Assembly (NCBI RefSeq): GCF_004770615.1
Contig: NZ_RQER01000010.1
Location: 124,001-188,000 of the forward strand
Direction: 5' to 3'
Length of the DNA: 64,000 nucleotides
DNA from: Leptospira langatensis
Lineage (GTDB): Bacteria; Spirochaetota; Leptospiria; Leptospirales; Leptospiraceae
In this document: piece by piece, positions 17,935 through 27,388 of the stretch
Numbering within the stretch: the stretch's first letter is position 1
Layout: every line of letters begins with the position of its first letter
Program-made: the position numbers and the translations under genes
The notes under the pieces: model-generated
Seen by the model: only the letters and a program-made list of their open reading frames with translations
What the model was told of the DNA's origin: nothing
Databases searched by the model: none

Positions 17935-18209
17935 TCGATTGCTAGATCGGCAAATTCAGGATGTCTTTTGAGATATGTTTGGACATAGGAGCAGTTTGGT
18001 ATGATCTTCTTGCCGAGTTTGCGAGCTTCGTTCAATGCTTTCTCCGCCAATTTGGATGCGATCCCTTGTCCTCGGAACTCACTCGGGACAAAAGTGTGAT
18101 AGAGATCCCAAATGCCAGCACCGATCTCTCTGTACATGAGATGGGCTTCTCTTCCTTCCTCTAGAATAAAAAACTTTTTAGCGGAAGTATCGTGTTCTAC
18201 GGCGCTCAT
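17931..18209 (-). CDS. Short GNAT-type N-acetyltransferase
   Basis: The 92-residue protein matches the short GCN5-related group (COG2388 type): a Y-H-T-F-V-P-S-E-F-R-G-Q-G-I-A-S-K-L acetyl-CoA loop and a K-K-I-I-P-N-C-S-Y-V segment with a C-terminal Y-L-K-R-H-P-E-F. It should transfer an acetyl group, but the substrate is unknown. Its stop overlaps the start of the VOC gene, forming a two-gene unit. Confidence 0.88.
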   Translation of the reverse strand: MSAVEHDTSAKKFFILEEGREAHLMYREIGAGIWDLYHTFVPSEFRGQGIASKLAEKALNEARKLGKKIIPNCSYVQTYLKRHPEFADLAIE

Positions 18210-18281
18210 CCTTTGCCTCTATGGATTCGACTTTTTCTTTTCAGAAGAAGGAGCCGAATTTGATCCTGATCCAACGAAAAC

Positions 18282-19637
18282 TCATTGAGCTGAAAAAATC
18301 AAGCAAACCGAAGTTCCGCCCGTATTTTTAAGATCCAGTTCCGCCTTCAATTGATTGCAGAGAGATCGAATGATCATAAGCCCGAGGGAGTCCGAAGCCT
18401 CGGCCTTAGAAGAACCCACGCCGAACCATTCTTGGATAGAAGGCATTCCGACTCCGTCGTCTTCGACCGTTAAATGAAGATGAGAGCCTTGGATCTTCAA
18501 CTTAACGCTGATATTTCCTTTTTTATCATTGGGGAAGGCATGCTTTAAGGAATTCGAGATCAGCTCGTTCACGATCAGCCCGCAAGGGATAGCTTTTTCC
18601 ATGGAGATGCGTACTGGATCCAGATCCGATTCGAATCCTATCCTGTTTCCCGCAGGAAAATAGGAGGTCACCAAATGCTGGAGAAGGGATTCCAGATAAT
18701 TCTTCATATCCACAGTTGCAAATCTGTCTTGTTTGTAGAGATGATCGTGGATCATCGCCATCGCTGTGATCCTACTCTGTGCTTTGGAAAGAACTTCGGA
18801 GCTAGTAGATTCCCCGGCATACATATTTTGTAGGTTCAACATGCCTGAAACGATCTGCAGATTGTTCTTTACCCTATGATGGATCTCATGAAGAAGTACT
18901 TCCTTCTCTCTCAGATTGTCTTCTAGGGTTTTTTCTATTTCTATTCTACGAGCGATCTCGTTTTCCAGGATCCGTTTGGATCTATAAATATGAGATTTCC
19001 TTAATCTAAGATTGGAGAGATATTCGTTCCTTCTTTCTATGCTTGCCTGTAATCCTCTCATGAGAATGGTTAGAGGGACGCATACGATCGTGTTAGCGAT
19101 TAGGAAGTTCAATCCTACCACATACATTCTTTCCGGAGCCATGTACCATGGTAAGGAAAGATAATAGGGTGCCTGAGCCACTAAATAGACTACGATCGCA
19201 TTTGCCAAAAGCCCGAATAGGGAAGGGACCAATCCGAATAGAACTCCCGCTAGGACTGGAAATGGAAAGAGCCAAAGCATCCCTCCTCCTTCCGGACCTA
19301 ATGCAAGTAAAAGAGCGGTCCCTAAGAGAAAGTTCAACGCGAGTATTAAGGTCGCTTTTAACCAAAAGGGGATCCTTTTGCCAATGACTAGAACATAAAT
19401 TAGAATGAGAGCAAAAGTATCGATCCAAAGGATCTCGGTCTTGCCTTCTTTCCAAGCCAGATACACACTGGGGACATAGGCAATGGTTCCGAGTAGAGAT
19501 ATGCTAAAGATAAGGGAAGTAAGGATCAGTTCTCTCCAAAAGGAAAGTCCTGAGGATACGGATAGCTTGGGAGTAGAATATTCTCTTATCAATTTGAAAA
19601 TCCGATTTAACCAGCCGGATTTTTTTTCATCTTCCAT
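18282..19637 (-). CDS. Membrane sensor histidine kinase (HisKA_2 type)
   Basis: The 451-residue protein has about six hydrophobic segments in residues 30-195 and then a HisKA_2 domain with the phospho-acceptor in L-L-H-E-I-H-H-R-V-K-N-N-L-Q-I-V. The ATPase domain follows, with N-E-L-I-S-N-S-L-K-H-A-F, D-D-G-V-G-M-P and S-L-G-L-M-I-I motifs. HisKA_2 kinases often signal to stress-response regulators of the PhyR type or stand-alone receivers. No response regulator gene is adjacent. The membrane part has no recognisable sensor domain. Confidence 0.92.
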   Translation of the reverse strand: MEDEKKSGWLNRIFKLIREYSTPKLSVSSGLSFWRELILTSLIFSISLLGTIAYVPSVYLAWKEGKTEILWIDTFALILIYVLVIGKRIPFWLKATLILALNFLLGTALLLALGPEGGGMLWLFPFPVLAGVLFGLVPSLFGLLANAIVVYLVAQAPYYLSLPWYMAPERMYVVGLNFLIANTIVCVPLTILMRGLQASIERRNEYLSNLRLRKSHIYRSKRILENEIARRIEIEKTLEDNLREKEVLLHEIHHRVKNNLQIVSGMLNLQNMYAGESTSSEVLSKAQSRITAMAMIHDHLYKQDRFATVDMKNYLESLLQHLVTSYFPAGNRIGFESDLDPVRISMEKAIPCGLIVNELISNSLKHAFPNDKKGNISVKLKIQGSHLHLTVEDDGVGMPSIQEWFGVGSSKAEASDSLGLMIIRSLCNQLKAELDLKNTGGTSVCLIFSAQ

Positions 19638-19951
19638 GATTGTTAGTAATAGACTCTTCGAATCAGAAAAAAATATGATACTCCATCTCTTTCAAAAAGA
19701 TGTTTCGATTTCTTTTTTTGTTCCAAATTATGTAATATAGTTTCGGATAACGGAGGATTTTAGCCTGAAAGGAAAGAGGCACTAAACCCTTCAGATTAGT
19801 CTTTTTTGTTTTGTTCCGACAAAGATGAGTTTTTGGAAATAAATTTCGTCACCGATTTGGCGAAGAAAAGCAAAACCAAGATCCGGTGGATGCAAAAAAA
19901 AGAGGCCCGAAAGCCTCTCCAGTTGGTAGTTAGGTATGCAGTATTATTGGA
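19638..19951. other. 314-bp intergenic region
   Basis: This gap lies upstream of the membrane kinase start and downstream of the DoxX stop, both on the minus strand. It holds the DoxX terminator (19893-19918) and presumably the kinase promoter in the T-rich stretch near 19640-19745. No gene was recognised. Confidence 0.6.
19893..19918 (-). terminator. Intrinsic terminator after DoxX gene
   Basis: AGAGGC (19901-19906) pairs with GCCTCT (19913-19918) around CCGAAA. On the minus strand it is followed by a run of eight T residues, 34 bp past the DoxX stop. Confidence 0.85.
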
Positions 19952-20416
19952 TTATTTGTTAGCGATCACTCCGTCCAAGGAAGCTTTTCCTCCGCCTTTG
20001 ATGACCAACACGAGTGAGATTGCGATCGCAAGTATATGGAACTCGACTCCTTCTCCTTGTTGCCCGCCGGTCCAGTTGATAAAGAATCCGTGCGCTAGGT
20101 GAGTGGTGCTTGCTACAAGCATCGCGACTCCGATCCCAGCTGCTGCGACTCTTGTCAAGAGACCTGTTAGAAGTCCGATAGGTCCTAAAAACTCTGCAGC
20201 AAACAATAAGAGCACGAGTATTCCAGGAAAGCCTGCATTCGTTAAGAACGCGTATGTTCCGGAGAAGCCGTAGCCTCCGAAAATGCCCAATACTTTCTGT
20301 GCTCCATGTGGGAAGAAGACCACAGCCAGAACGATCCTGAGTATGAGAGAAGTAAGGTCCGAGTCGGTTTTAAGAAGTTTTTGAATCACAATATTCCTCC
20401 TGAATGATTCTATCAT
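19952..20416 (-). CDS. DoxX family membrane protein
   Basis: The 154-residue protein has four hydrophobic segments and the DoxX N-terminal motif L-R-I-V-L-A-V-V-F-F-P-H-G-A-Q-K-V-L-G, followed by a G-P-I-G-L-L-T-G-L-L-T-R segment. DoxX proteins are small quinone- or thiol-redox-linked membrane proteins. It follows the MarR gene on the same strand with a 73-bp gap containing an inverted repeat, so the MarR protein is the likely regulator. A second DoxX protein is encoded at 52591. Confidence 0.88.
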   Translation of the reverse strand: MIESFRRNIVIQKLLKTDSDLTSLILRIVLAVVFFPHGAQKVLGIFGGYGFSGTYAFLTNAGFPGILVLLLFAAEFLGPIGLLTGLLTRVAAAGIGVAMLVASTTHLAHGFFINWTGGQQGEGVEFHILAIAISLVLVIKGGGKASLDGVIANK

Positions 20417-20423
20417 GTATAAT

Positions 20424-20437
20424 CTATTGGTTAATAG
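20424..20437. promoter_or_regulatory. Candidate MarR operator between marR and doxX
   Basis: CTATT (20424-20428) and AATAG (20433-20437) form an inverted repeat around GGTT in the marR-doxX gap. A related AT-rich repeat with CTAT/ATAG arms lies upstream of marR near 20963-20976. Both are short and common by chance in AT-rich DNA. Confidence 0.25.
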
Positions 20438-20489
20438 TTTATTATTAAAGTAATGGGCCTATAAGTCCGAAAAACATGGATCCTTCCTC

Positions 20490-20945
20490 CTACGCAGTTT
20501 GGGTGCTAAGTCCTACGGTTTTACAGATCTCTCCGAGCTGCTTTAACTCATCGTCACTCAGGGGAGACATTTTATCCTTTAACTGGTCCACATAGTTCGG
20601 GAAGGTCTTTCCGATCAGTTCCTTTCCGGCGGGTGTCAGGTTGATGATGAAATAACGTCTATCTTCTTCACTTCGAACTCGAACAACCAAGGATCTCTTT
20701 TCAAGATTATCAATGATCTGAGTGATATTCCCTTCGCAGGAGAAGATCTTTTGGCCGATCTCTTTTTGGCACATCGGACCGATATGATAGAGAGTCTCTA
20801 GACATCCGAACTGCCCGCTTGTCAAACCGTGTTGGCTTAGGAATTTTTCTTCCATGGCTTTGATCGAGTCTGCGCAACGGCTCAATTTAATATAGGCGTC
20901 TAAGACCTTTATTTCTCTCGGCTTTCCTTTGTAATGAGTGGCCAT
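20490..20945 (-). CDS. MarR family transcriptional regulator
   Basis: The 151-residue protein has the winged-helix core of Mar[17 protein letters not shown], the recognition helix near [17 protein letters not shown] and the wing [17 protein letters not shown]. Two Cys residues (one in G-P-M-C-Q-K, one in I-F-S-C-E-G) could give redox sensitivity, as in oxidant-sensing MarR proteins; that is an inference. It precedes a DoxX gene on the same strand. Confidence 0.92.
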   Translation of the reverse strand: MATHYKGKPREIKVLDAYIKLSRCADSIKAMEEKFLSQHGLTSGQFGCLETLYHIGPMCQKEIGQKIFSCEGNITQIIDNLEKRSLVVRVRSEEDRRYFIINLTPAGKELIGKTFPNYVDQLKDKMSPLSDDELKQLGEICKTVGLSTQTA

Positions 20946-21087
20946 AAATACTTTAAGATTGAACTATTACTATATAGACTGGCCAAGTTCGAAAAAGTCA
21001 ACAAAAAAGTTGGAATTCTTAGAAACGCTCTTTTTCGGCCTCGTCCAGTCTTTCTACATTCTTCTTTTCTTGGAAATCTAAGGATCC

Positions 21088-21909
21088 TTAGGCTCCCGTA
21101 GGATCCCAGCAAGTACGGAAGTTCTCGTTCCATGTCTCGATCTCTTTCAGATCTTCCTCGGATAGTTTGAAATCAAAAACTTGGGAGTTCTCCAATATCC
21201 TTTCTTTGCGAACCGATTTGGGAATGACTACCATTCCTTTATCGATAGACCAGCGTATGAGTATCTGAGCCGGGGTCTTTCCGTATTTTTTTGCCATCGC
21301 GCCGAGTTTGGCATCCGATACCTTCTCCCCATGAGCGAGAGGGCTATAGGCCTCCAAAACTATATTATTCTTTTTGCAAGTATTTAAGAGATCGTTTTGG
21401 TTTAGAAAGGGATGATATTCCACCTGATTGATCGTAGGAGTCACCTCGGCATATTCGAATAATTCTTGAAGATGAGGAATGGTATAATTGCTTACACCGA
21501 TGGCTTTGGCTAGTCCCTCCTTATAAAATTTTTCTAATTCTTTCCAAGCTTGTTTTCTGGTACTTCCTACGGGAAAATGGATGAGGTAAAGATCTAATTG
21601 ATCCACTCCCAAGGACTTTAGGGAATCTTCTATTGCTTTGCGAGGATTCTTTTGGTCTCCATTCCAGAGTTTTGTAGTAATAAATAATTCTTCTCTGGGG
21701 ACCCCGCTCTCTTTGATTGCCTTTCCTACATCCGCTTCGTTTCCATAGATCTTTGCAGTATCTATATGTCTATATCCGGCTTCTAAGGCCCAGTTCACTG
21801 CATCCACACATTCCTTTCCGGATTTGGTCTTCCAAACTCCCAGTCCGAAAATAGGCATCTCCACTCCGTTATTTAAACGGACCGATTGATTCAAAATAGA
21901 ACTTTGCAT
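21088..21909 (-). CDS. Aldo/keto reductase
   Basis: The 273-residue NADPH-dependent TIM-barrel enzyme has the catalytic tetrad in the usual places: Asp and Tyr in [11 protein letters not shown], Lys in F-I-T-T-K-L-W and His in D-L-Y-L-I-H-F-P. The cofactor motif [10 protein letters not shown] is present near the C-terminus. It resembles the AKR5 group (2,5-diketogluconate reductase, YtbE), which reduces a wide range of small aldehydes and ketones. The gene stands alone. Confidence 0.93.
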   Translation of the reverse strand: MQSSILNQSVRLNNGVEMPIFGLGVWKTKSGKECVDAVNWALEAGYRHIDTAKIYGNEADVGKAIKESGVPREELFITTKLWNGDQKNPRKAIEDSLKSLGVDQLDLYLIHFPVGSTRKQAWKELEKFYKEGLAKAIGVSNYTIPHLQELFEYAEVTPTINQVEYHPFLNQNDLLNTCKKNNIVLEAYSPLAHGEKVSDAKLGAMAKKYGKTPAQILIRWSIDKGMVVIPKSVRKERILENSQVFDFKLSEEDLKEIETWNENFRTCWDPTGA

Positions 21910-22039
21910 ACCAGACTTAGACTGCTTGGGCTTCTTTTAGTTTATGAGAAGGATGGTTTTTGCGGACCTTTTCCCTTTCGTATAGTTCCTCGTCCGATTC
22001 TTTCTTGCATTTTGGATCGGATGGGATTCTTTGTTCGTC

Positions 22040-22633
22040 ATGCAAATCAGTACCGCTATTTCAGATTTAGTTTTGGCAGTCTCAGCTACTTGGGCCGGAT
22101 TGAGGGCCTTGTCTTCTGCAAAGGGAAGCCTTCCCAAGAGAGGTGGAGCTTGGGGGCTATTTGCCGTCGCCGCTGGAGCCTTCTTAGGAGTGATCTTCTT
22201 TTTAGGTGGGGATTGGATCACAGGCATCTATCGATTCGTAGTTCAATTTGCGGGAACCGTGGGGATTCCTTGGATCGGGATCGCATTCTTTTCGATAGGT
22301 TATAGTAAGGTCTCTGCCAGAAATTGGTATGTACTGAGTGCAGCCTTGGCAGTTCTTTTTATTTTGGATTCTTTGTATGCATTAGGACCTTATTCTACTG
22401 CGATCGGGGCTGTTGCCTTTGTGACAGTGCTCGTGGTTAGTATCCAGAAGTACAAAGGTTCTCATAAGACCGCAGCTCTCTATGGTATCGCTGGTGCACT
22501 ATTGTTCATCTTGGGTGGACTCGTGATCGGAACGGTCGGTCAGATTGCCGGGATCCCTAGAGTGGATATATTCCATTATGTATTGGCAGTTGCAGTGTAC
22601 TGCTTAGGCTATTCCCAAAGAAACCTGGGTTGA
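22040..22633 (+). CDS. Uncharacterised polytopic membrane protein (197 aa)
   Basis: From the ATG at 22040 the protein has 197 residues and about seven hydrophobic segments; an upstream TTG at 22031 is the other option. Motifs include a first segment with L-A-V-S-A-T-W-A-G-L-R-A and a middle W-I-G-I-A-F-F-S-I-G-Y. I do not recognise the function. It is divergent from the aldo/keto reductase and convergent with a hypothetical gene, separated by a perfect hairpin. Confidence 0.75.
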   Translation: MQISTAISDLVLAVSATWAGLRALSSAKGSLPKRGGAWGLFAVAAGAFLGVIFFLGGDWITGIYRFVVQFAGTVGIPWIGIAFFSIGYSKVSARNWYVLSAALAVLFILDSLYALGPYSTAIGAVAFVTVLVVSIQKYKGSHKTAALYGIAGALLFILGGLVIGTVGQIAGIPRVDIFHYVLAVAVYCLGYSQRNLG

Positions 22634-22641
22634 TTGAGACT

Positions 22642-22664
22642 ACGGAGAGATCTGATCTCTCCGT
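22642..22664. terminator. Hairpin between convergent genes
   Basis: ACGGAGAGAT (22642-22651) pairs perfectly over 10 bp with ATCTCTCCGT (22655-22664) around CTG. It sits between two convergent stops. The T-tract is poor on both strands, so termination is plausible but not certain. Confidence 0.55.
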
Positions 22665-22680
22665 AAAACTGCTCTTAGAA

Positions 22681-23568
22681 TTAAGCGGGGATCTGTTCCG
22701 AGACCTGGGTCACCCAGGACGCGTAATAGTTGGAAAGGGTCCTCAAAAACATCAGGTCCATTTCATTTTCAGTTCCAATTGCACGTAACGCGTTCGCGTA
22801 TTGGTTCCTGAAATCGGTGAGTGCAGCCGCCTGTTGGATATGGGCTCTCATCGACTGGGCCTGCTCCGGTCCGAAACCGTATTCCGTGGACCATTTATCG
22901 ATCAGATTTCCGCAATTGTATTTTCTGGAAAGAAGGATCTGAGCTAGGATATTCCGGAACATATTCTCGATAGATACGATTGTAATCTCTTTATGAGCAA
23001 TGGAGATCTCAGTGATGATCTCATCCTTCTTATCGATGACAGCCTTAGAAGTCCCCATCTTATTAAAGAATTTTGATAGATCGTTATAAGCCCGGAAGTG
23101 CTTTAGGATGATCTCTCTGTCTTTTACATCTACAGTCCTTTGGTCTTCCGGATGGCTCATCTCTTGCAAAATGGATTCAATTACCTGGAACATGATATCG
23201 AAAGTGAATTGAGTGGACTTACCTAAGAGATATCGGATCTCACTTTGGAATGCCGCATGGATGGTTGTAAAGAATGTCTCTAATTTATCCGGAGCAAGAA
23301 CGCTGGAAGTCTTGAAAACGGAGACCATGTCTCGTACGAATTTGGCTCTGTCTAGGATGGGAAAGAGTTCCGGGTGATTGGAATGAGTGCGGATAAACGT
23401 TTCTTTTACGACCTTTACCGATCCGCCTCTGACTTCTTCGCTTCGAAATAAGACCCGATACAGAAGAACGGAAATCTCTCGGGAGGTCTTCTTATCTTTC
23501 AGAGTTTTTAAGTCGGATGCCTCGAGCATCTCGCTCGATCCCGCATGCTTGCTCTGGATTTCTCCCAT
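22681..23568 (-). CDS. Hypothetical helical protein (295 aa)
   Basis: This 295-residue protein has no signal peptide, membrane segment or motif I recognise. It is rich in charged helical segments, with repeated E/K/R-rich stretches, and has a low Pro content, suggesting an all-alpha cytosolic protein. The ATG at 23568 is followed by a polar N-terminus. It is divergent from the DUF2804 gene. No function can be given. Confidence 0.75.
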   Translation of the reverse strand: MGEIQSKHAGSSEMLEASDLKTLKDKKTSREISVLLYRVLFRSEEVRGGSVKVVKETFIRTHSNHPELFPILDRAKFVRDMVSVFKTSSVLAPDKLETFFTTIHAAFQSEIRYLLGKSTQFTFDIMFQVIESILQEMSHPEDQRTVDVKDREIILKHFRAYNDLSKFFNKMGTSKAVIDKKDEIITEISIAHKEITIVSIENMFRNILAQILLSRKYNCGNLIDKWSTEYGFGPEQAQSMRAHIQQAAALTDFRNQYANALRAIGTENEMDLMFLRTLSNYYASWVTQVSEQIPA

Positions 23569-23666
23569 AGAATTGGTTATGCCGATGTTCCCGAACGTTT
23601 GTTAGGTCTATCTTGTGAAGAAAAAGTTAATTGTAAAGCAGATTTGGAAGTAGAGGAAGAAATCCA

Positions 23667-24728
23667 TTGATTTTTCCGCTTGGCTTTCAAAAATCGATCG
23701 AACCTATGCAAAAAATTATCGGCCCCGAGAATCAAGTACGTTACGGAGTTTGGGATGGACCGATAGAATTCAATCATCATGACTTTGCGTTGATGGACTT
23801 CTTTGGAAAGGAGATCAAGGGTCTTCGTAAAAAATTCGCGTTTCATTCCTTCAATTATCTAGGGCTCTTAATGGAAGATTGTCTGGTCGGTATTGCCGCA
23901 GTCAGTCTAGGCTATGCGTATAACGTATTCGCCTATTTATACAAATTCGATCAAGGCAAGGTCTATGAATTTGATACTAAAGGACCAGATTTGGGAATGG
24001 CATTGAAATTCCCCGCGAATCCCGACGAGTATCAGATCCGATTCAAGAAGGGGAGTTCTTTCTTAAATATAAATAAGTCCCACTCGGAAGGAATGCTTTC
24101 CATAGAAGCAAACTTCGGAAAGAAGTTGGAGATCTCGGGAGAATTTCCCTATTCCCTTTTGACGCATCAACCTCTGAGGGTCTTAAATCCTTCCGAGCCA
24201 AGTCGTTGGACATTCACTGAGAAATGTTCTCCTCTCTTACCGAATCGTATTTCCGTAAAGTACGAGAATCGAGAGTTGGTAAGAGATCCGAGTCGAACCA
24301 CTCTAGTATACGATTGGTCCGGCGGTTATTTAAGAAGAGAAACGAATTGGTACTGGGCGGCATTTTCTTCCGTACTTCCGAATCGGACTAAGATAGGCGC
24401 GAATTTTGCTGCCTTGGTAAACGAGAGCTTCTTTCCGGAAAATGCGTATTGGATCGATTCCGATCGCCAAAGAGTAAGCCGTTGTATATTCGATTTTTCT
24501 CAAAAAGATCCCTATAAACCCTGGAGACTCTGGGACGAAGATGGTAGAATGCGCTTAGAGTTCGAACCTAAGGGAGAAAGAAGGGAGAAGATGAACTTGA
24601 TATGGACCAAATTATATTTTCGTCAATTTGTCGGAAAATTCTCGGGAAGCTTTCGTCCGGAGAACGGGCAAGAAGTCCAGTTCAAGGACGTCTGGGGCTT
24701 TACCGAATTCCATAGGTCCCTTTGGTAA
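23667..24728 (+). CDS. DUF2804 family protein
   Basis: The protein is 353 residues from the TTG at 23667, which has GAGGAAG seven bases upstream; an ATG at 23706 gives 340 residues but lacks a ribosome site. It matches DUF2804 by the N-terminal R-Y-G-V-W-D-G-P-I-E-F-N segment, a middle Y-D-W-S-G-G-Y-L-R-R-E-T-N-W-Y-W-A and the C-terminal V-W-G-F-T-E. The fold suggests a beta-rich lipocalin-like protein of unknown activity. The next gene follows directly or overlaps. Confidence 0.82.
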   Translation: MIFPLGFQKSIEPMQKIIGPENQVRYGVWDGPIEFNHHDFALMDFFGKEIKGLRKKFAFHSFNYLGLLMEDCLVGIAAVSLGYAYNVFAYLYKFDQGKVYEFDTKGPDLGMALKFPANPDEYQIRFKKGSSFLNINKSHSEGMLSIEANFGKKLEISGEFPYSLLTHQPLRVLNPSEPSRWTFTEKCSPLLPNRISVKYENRELVRDPSRTTLVYDWSGGYLRRETNWYWAAFSSVLPNRTKIGANFAALVNESFFPENAYWIDSDRQRVSRCIFDFSQKDPYKPWRLWDEDGRMRLEFEPKGERREKMNLIWTKLYFRQFVGKFSGSFRPENGQEVQFKDVWGFTEFHRSLW

Positions 24729-24738
24729 TTTTGATACC

Positions 24739-25863
24739 TTGAGATCAGAAGAAACACGTCGTAATCTATCCATAGATCTTTTGAGAGGTCTGACAGTGGC
24801 CGGGATGATCCTAGTGAATAATCCAGGTACTTGGTCCAATATGTATTGGCCTCTGAAACATGCCAAGTGGAACGGATGCACTCCTACGGATCTGGTATTC
24901 CCTTTCTTTCTGTTCGTAGTAGGAGCCGCTATCCCATTCTCTATCCGGAATGGTTTACAAGTATTTCCTAAAATACTAAAGCGTTCCCTGATCCTGATCG
25001 GACTGGGCCTATTTCTGAATCTGTTCGGAGAATGGGATCTTTCGGAACTAAGGATCCCCGGAGTTCTGCAGAGGATAGGACTTACTTATTTCTTTTGTGC
25101 GTTAGTCTATACCGAAAAGAACCTGAAGTTTCGGATTTTCTTATTCTCATTCCTTCTCATCGGATATTGGATCTTACTAGGATCCATTCCTCCTCCTGGA
25201 GCGGAGCTCCCAAGCATGGTAGAAGGGAAGGACTGGGGTGCCTGGCTGGATCGAACCGTCTTTGGGGAAAAGCATCTCTGGAAATTCGGTAAGGTCTGGG
25301 ATCCCGAAGGACTTTTGACCTCTATCAGCGCATTCGGCTCCGTACTTGCAGGTATTTTTATCGGAGAATTCCTGAAGAAGGAATTGGAGCTCGGAAGATC
25401 TTATCTCAAGATCTCTTTGCATCTTTTGTTCGTTGGATTTGCGTTTCTCGTCCTTGGCGGTCTTTGGGACTTATGGTTCCCGATCAATAAGAGCCTCTGG
25501 ACAAGTAGCTATACTCTTTGGACTGCAGGTTGGGCCGTCCTGTTCCTATCCTTATTTTCTTTATTAGAAAACCAGAATACATTTCTTTTGCGTTCCTTTC
25601 AGGTATTGTTTCAGCCTTTTGGGAAGAATGCATTACTCGTATTTTTCGGTTCGGGGATCTATGCCAGATCTCTAAATCTTATTTCTGTCCATTTTGCGGA
25701 TGGAAAGAAGACTTCTCTTAAGAATTACATCTACGTAGAATATTATAAAAGTTGGATCGATAGCCCGGAATTAAGCTCCTTCGCTTATACAATCACTGTG
25801 ATTTCGATCTGGTTTTGTATCTTATTCTTCTTAGACAGGAAGAAGATCTATTGGAAGATCTGA
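24739..25863 (+). CDS. NagX-like membrane acyltransferase (DUF5009/HGSNAT-like)
   Basis: The polytopic protein begins its conserved region R-N-L-S-I-D-L-L-R-G-L-T-V-A-G-M-I-L-V-N-N-P-G-T-W and continues A-K-W-N-G-C-T-P-T-D-L-V-F-P-F-F-L-F-V-V-G, with about ten membrane segments. This family includes human lysosomal heparan-alpha-glucosaminide N-acetyltransferase and bacterial NagX, which transfer acetyl groups across the membrane; the substrate here is unknown. The start is uncertain: a TTG at 24739 gives 374 residues and avoids overlap, whereas an ATG at 24628 would overlap the upstream gene by 101 bp with a non-conserved, low-complexity N-terminus. Confidence 0.82.
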   Translation: MRSEETRRNLSIDLLRGLTVAGMILVNNPGTWSNMYWPLKHAKWNGCTPTDLVFPFFLFVVGAAIPFSIRNGLQVFPKILKRSLILIGLGLFLNLFGEWDLSELRIPGVLQRIGLTYFFCALVYTEKNLKFRIFLFSFLLIGYWILLGSIPPPGAELPSMVEGKDWGAWLDRTVFGEKHLWKFGKVWDPEGLLTSISAFGSVLAGIFIGEFLKKELELGRSYLKISLHLLFVGFAFLVLGGLWDLWFPINKSLWTSSYTLWTAGWAVLFLSLFSLLENQNTFLLRSFQVLFQPFGKNALLVFFGSGIYARSLNLISVHFADGKKTSLKNYIYVEYYKSWIDSPELSSFAYTITVISIWFCILFFLDRKKIYWKI

Positions 25864-25902
25864 AAGGCTTATGGGCCGATCCTTTTTTCGGACTTAGAGT
25901 TT

Positions 25903-25955
25903 CCTGTTCTCCTCGCCAATGCGGAGAATAATGAGAGCGTAATGTTTGTTCCTTC
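25903..25955 (-). pseudogene. Decayed fragment of a thiolase 3' end
   Basis: Positions 25911-25955 match 26091-26135, inside the intact thiolase gene, at 38 of 45 bases with a constant 180-bp offset. In the thiolase frame it reads N-K-H-Y-A-L-I-I-L-R-I-G-E-E, against [14 protein letters not shown], so the catalytic Cys and glycines are lost. No further thiolase similarity was found on either side. It is probably a relic of a partial tandem duplication. Confidence 0.6.
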
Positions 25956-25992
25956 AGTGAAGAAGTTGGATTACTGCGGAATGAAATGGCCT

Positions 25993-26031
25993 AAAAATAA
26001 AAAACGCCGTTTCTCCTCGGAAAAACGGCGT
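25993..26031 (-). terminator. Intrinsic terminator after thiolase gene
   Basis: ACGCCGTTT (26004-26012) pairs with AAACGGCGT (26023-26031) around TCTCCTCGGA. On the minus strand it is followed by a T-rich tract (26003 down to 25993). It lies 25 bp past the thiolase stop. Confidence 0.88.
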
Positions 26032-26055
26032 CATATCTTTCCTAAAATCTAGGAT

Positions 26056-27267
26056 TTAGATCTTTTCGATCACAGTTGCGATCCCCATTCCCCCGCCGAT
26101 GCAGAGAGTGATGAGGGCGTAACGTTTGTTCCTTCTTTCCAGCTCGTCCAAAGCAGTTCCGAGTAGAATTGCTCCAGTCGCTCCGAGCGGATGTCCGAGA
26201 GCGATCGCTCCACCGTTTACATTGATCTTTTCGAGAGGGATCCCGAGAGTCTTTTGGGTGTAAAGGACAACGGATGCGAATGCCTCGTTGATTTCCCAAA
26301 GATCGATATCTTCTACTTTTAGTCCTGCCATTTGCAGAGCTTTCTTGGAAGCGGAAACCGGCCCGGTCAACATGATGGTTGGATCCTCGCCTGTCGCAAC
26401 GGTAGAAAGGATCTTTGCTCTTGGTTTTAGTCCGTATTTTTTGATCCCTTCGTCGTTTGCGATCAGAACGGAGGCCGCTCCATCCACGATCCCGGAAGAG
26501 TTTCCAAGAGTATGGATATGATTGATCTTTCCTACCTCCGGATAGGATCTAAGAGCGATCGCATCCAGTTCTTTTTCGCCAACAGTCTTGAATACTGCGC
26601 CCAGTCCGGAAAGGAATGCGTAGTCGGATTCGATTCTTGGGTTCTCATCCGTTTCTACGACGCTTCCGTCTTCTAGTTTAATAGGAATAATAGATTTCTT
26701 GAATACTCCTTCCTTGATCGCCTTGTCGGCTTTCAATTGGGAAGATTCAGCGAATTTGTCCGCTTCTTCTCTAGAGATATTGTATTTGGTTGCGATCAAA
26801 TCTGCGGAAATTCCCTGAGGAACGAGATTATAATGTTTTTGAATATTAGGATTTCCTATATTGAAATCCCTGTCTCCTAGGTCGGCACCCATTTTAACGC
26901 GGCTCATGGATTCAACACCGCCGCCGAGGCCTACTGCCATCGCTCCGGATTGAACATGGTTTGCGATATTGTTTACTGCTTGTAGTCCGGAACCGCAGAA
27001 TCTGTTTACGGTATAGCCTGGAACAGAGTTCGGCCATTGTGCTGCCATGACCGCATAACGCGCAATGCAGGCTGCTTGGTCGTCTACTTGAGAGACGCAA
27101 CCGAGTACAACTTCTTCGACAACTTCAGGTTTTAAGCCGTTTCTTTCTTGGATTGCTTTTAAGGTCGCTGCGGAAAGTTCCTGAGGGTGAACGGAAGCCA
27201 GTGTTCCTCTTTTTTTCCCTTTTCCGCGAGGGGTACGAACCGCATCGATAACGTATGCGTTGGACAT
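26056..27267 (-). CDS. Acetyl-CoA C-acyltransferase (thiolase)
   Basis: The 403-residue enzyme joins or splits acyl-CoA and acetyl-CoA units. The nucleophilic Cys lies in [12 protein letters not shown], the catalytic His in [11 protein letters not shown] and the acid/base Cys in [11 protein letters not shown]. The I-N-E-A-F-A motif is present. The length and motifs fit a degradative thiolase I (FadA-like), though a biosynthetic acetoacetyl-CoA thiolase is possible. No other beta-oxidation gene is adjacent. A terminator and a relic of a second thiolase copy lie downstream. Confidence 0.92.
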   Translation of the reverse strand: MSNAYVIDAVRTPRGKGKKRGTLASVHPQELSAATLKAIQERNGLKPEVVEEVVLGCVSQVDDQAACIARYAVMAAQWPNSVPGYTVNRFCGSGLQAVNNIANHVQSGAMAVGLGGGVESMSRVKMGADLGDRDFNIGNPNIQKHYNLVPQGISADLIATKYNISREEADKFAESSQLKADKAIKEGVFKKSIIPIKLEDGSVVETDENPRIESDYAFLSGLGAVFKTVGEKELDAIALRSYPEVGKINHIHTLGNSSGIVDGAASVLIANDEGIKKYGLKPRAKILSTVATGEDPTIMLTGPVSASKKALQMAGLKVEDIDLWEINEAFASVVLYTQKTLGIPLEKINVNGGAIALGHPLGATGAILLGTALDELERRNKRYALITLCIGGGMGIATVIEKI

Positions 27268-27388
27268 AGTATTTCTCCTATAACGAAAGCCGTTCGCTTA
27301 TTCTTGAACATAGGTTCAAAAACGAGATCTGCTTACGACTCGAGTTTATCGTAAAGCGCGGAAAAGCAAGTCGTTTTGTTTTAGGAGT

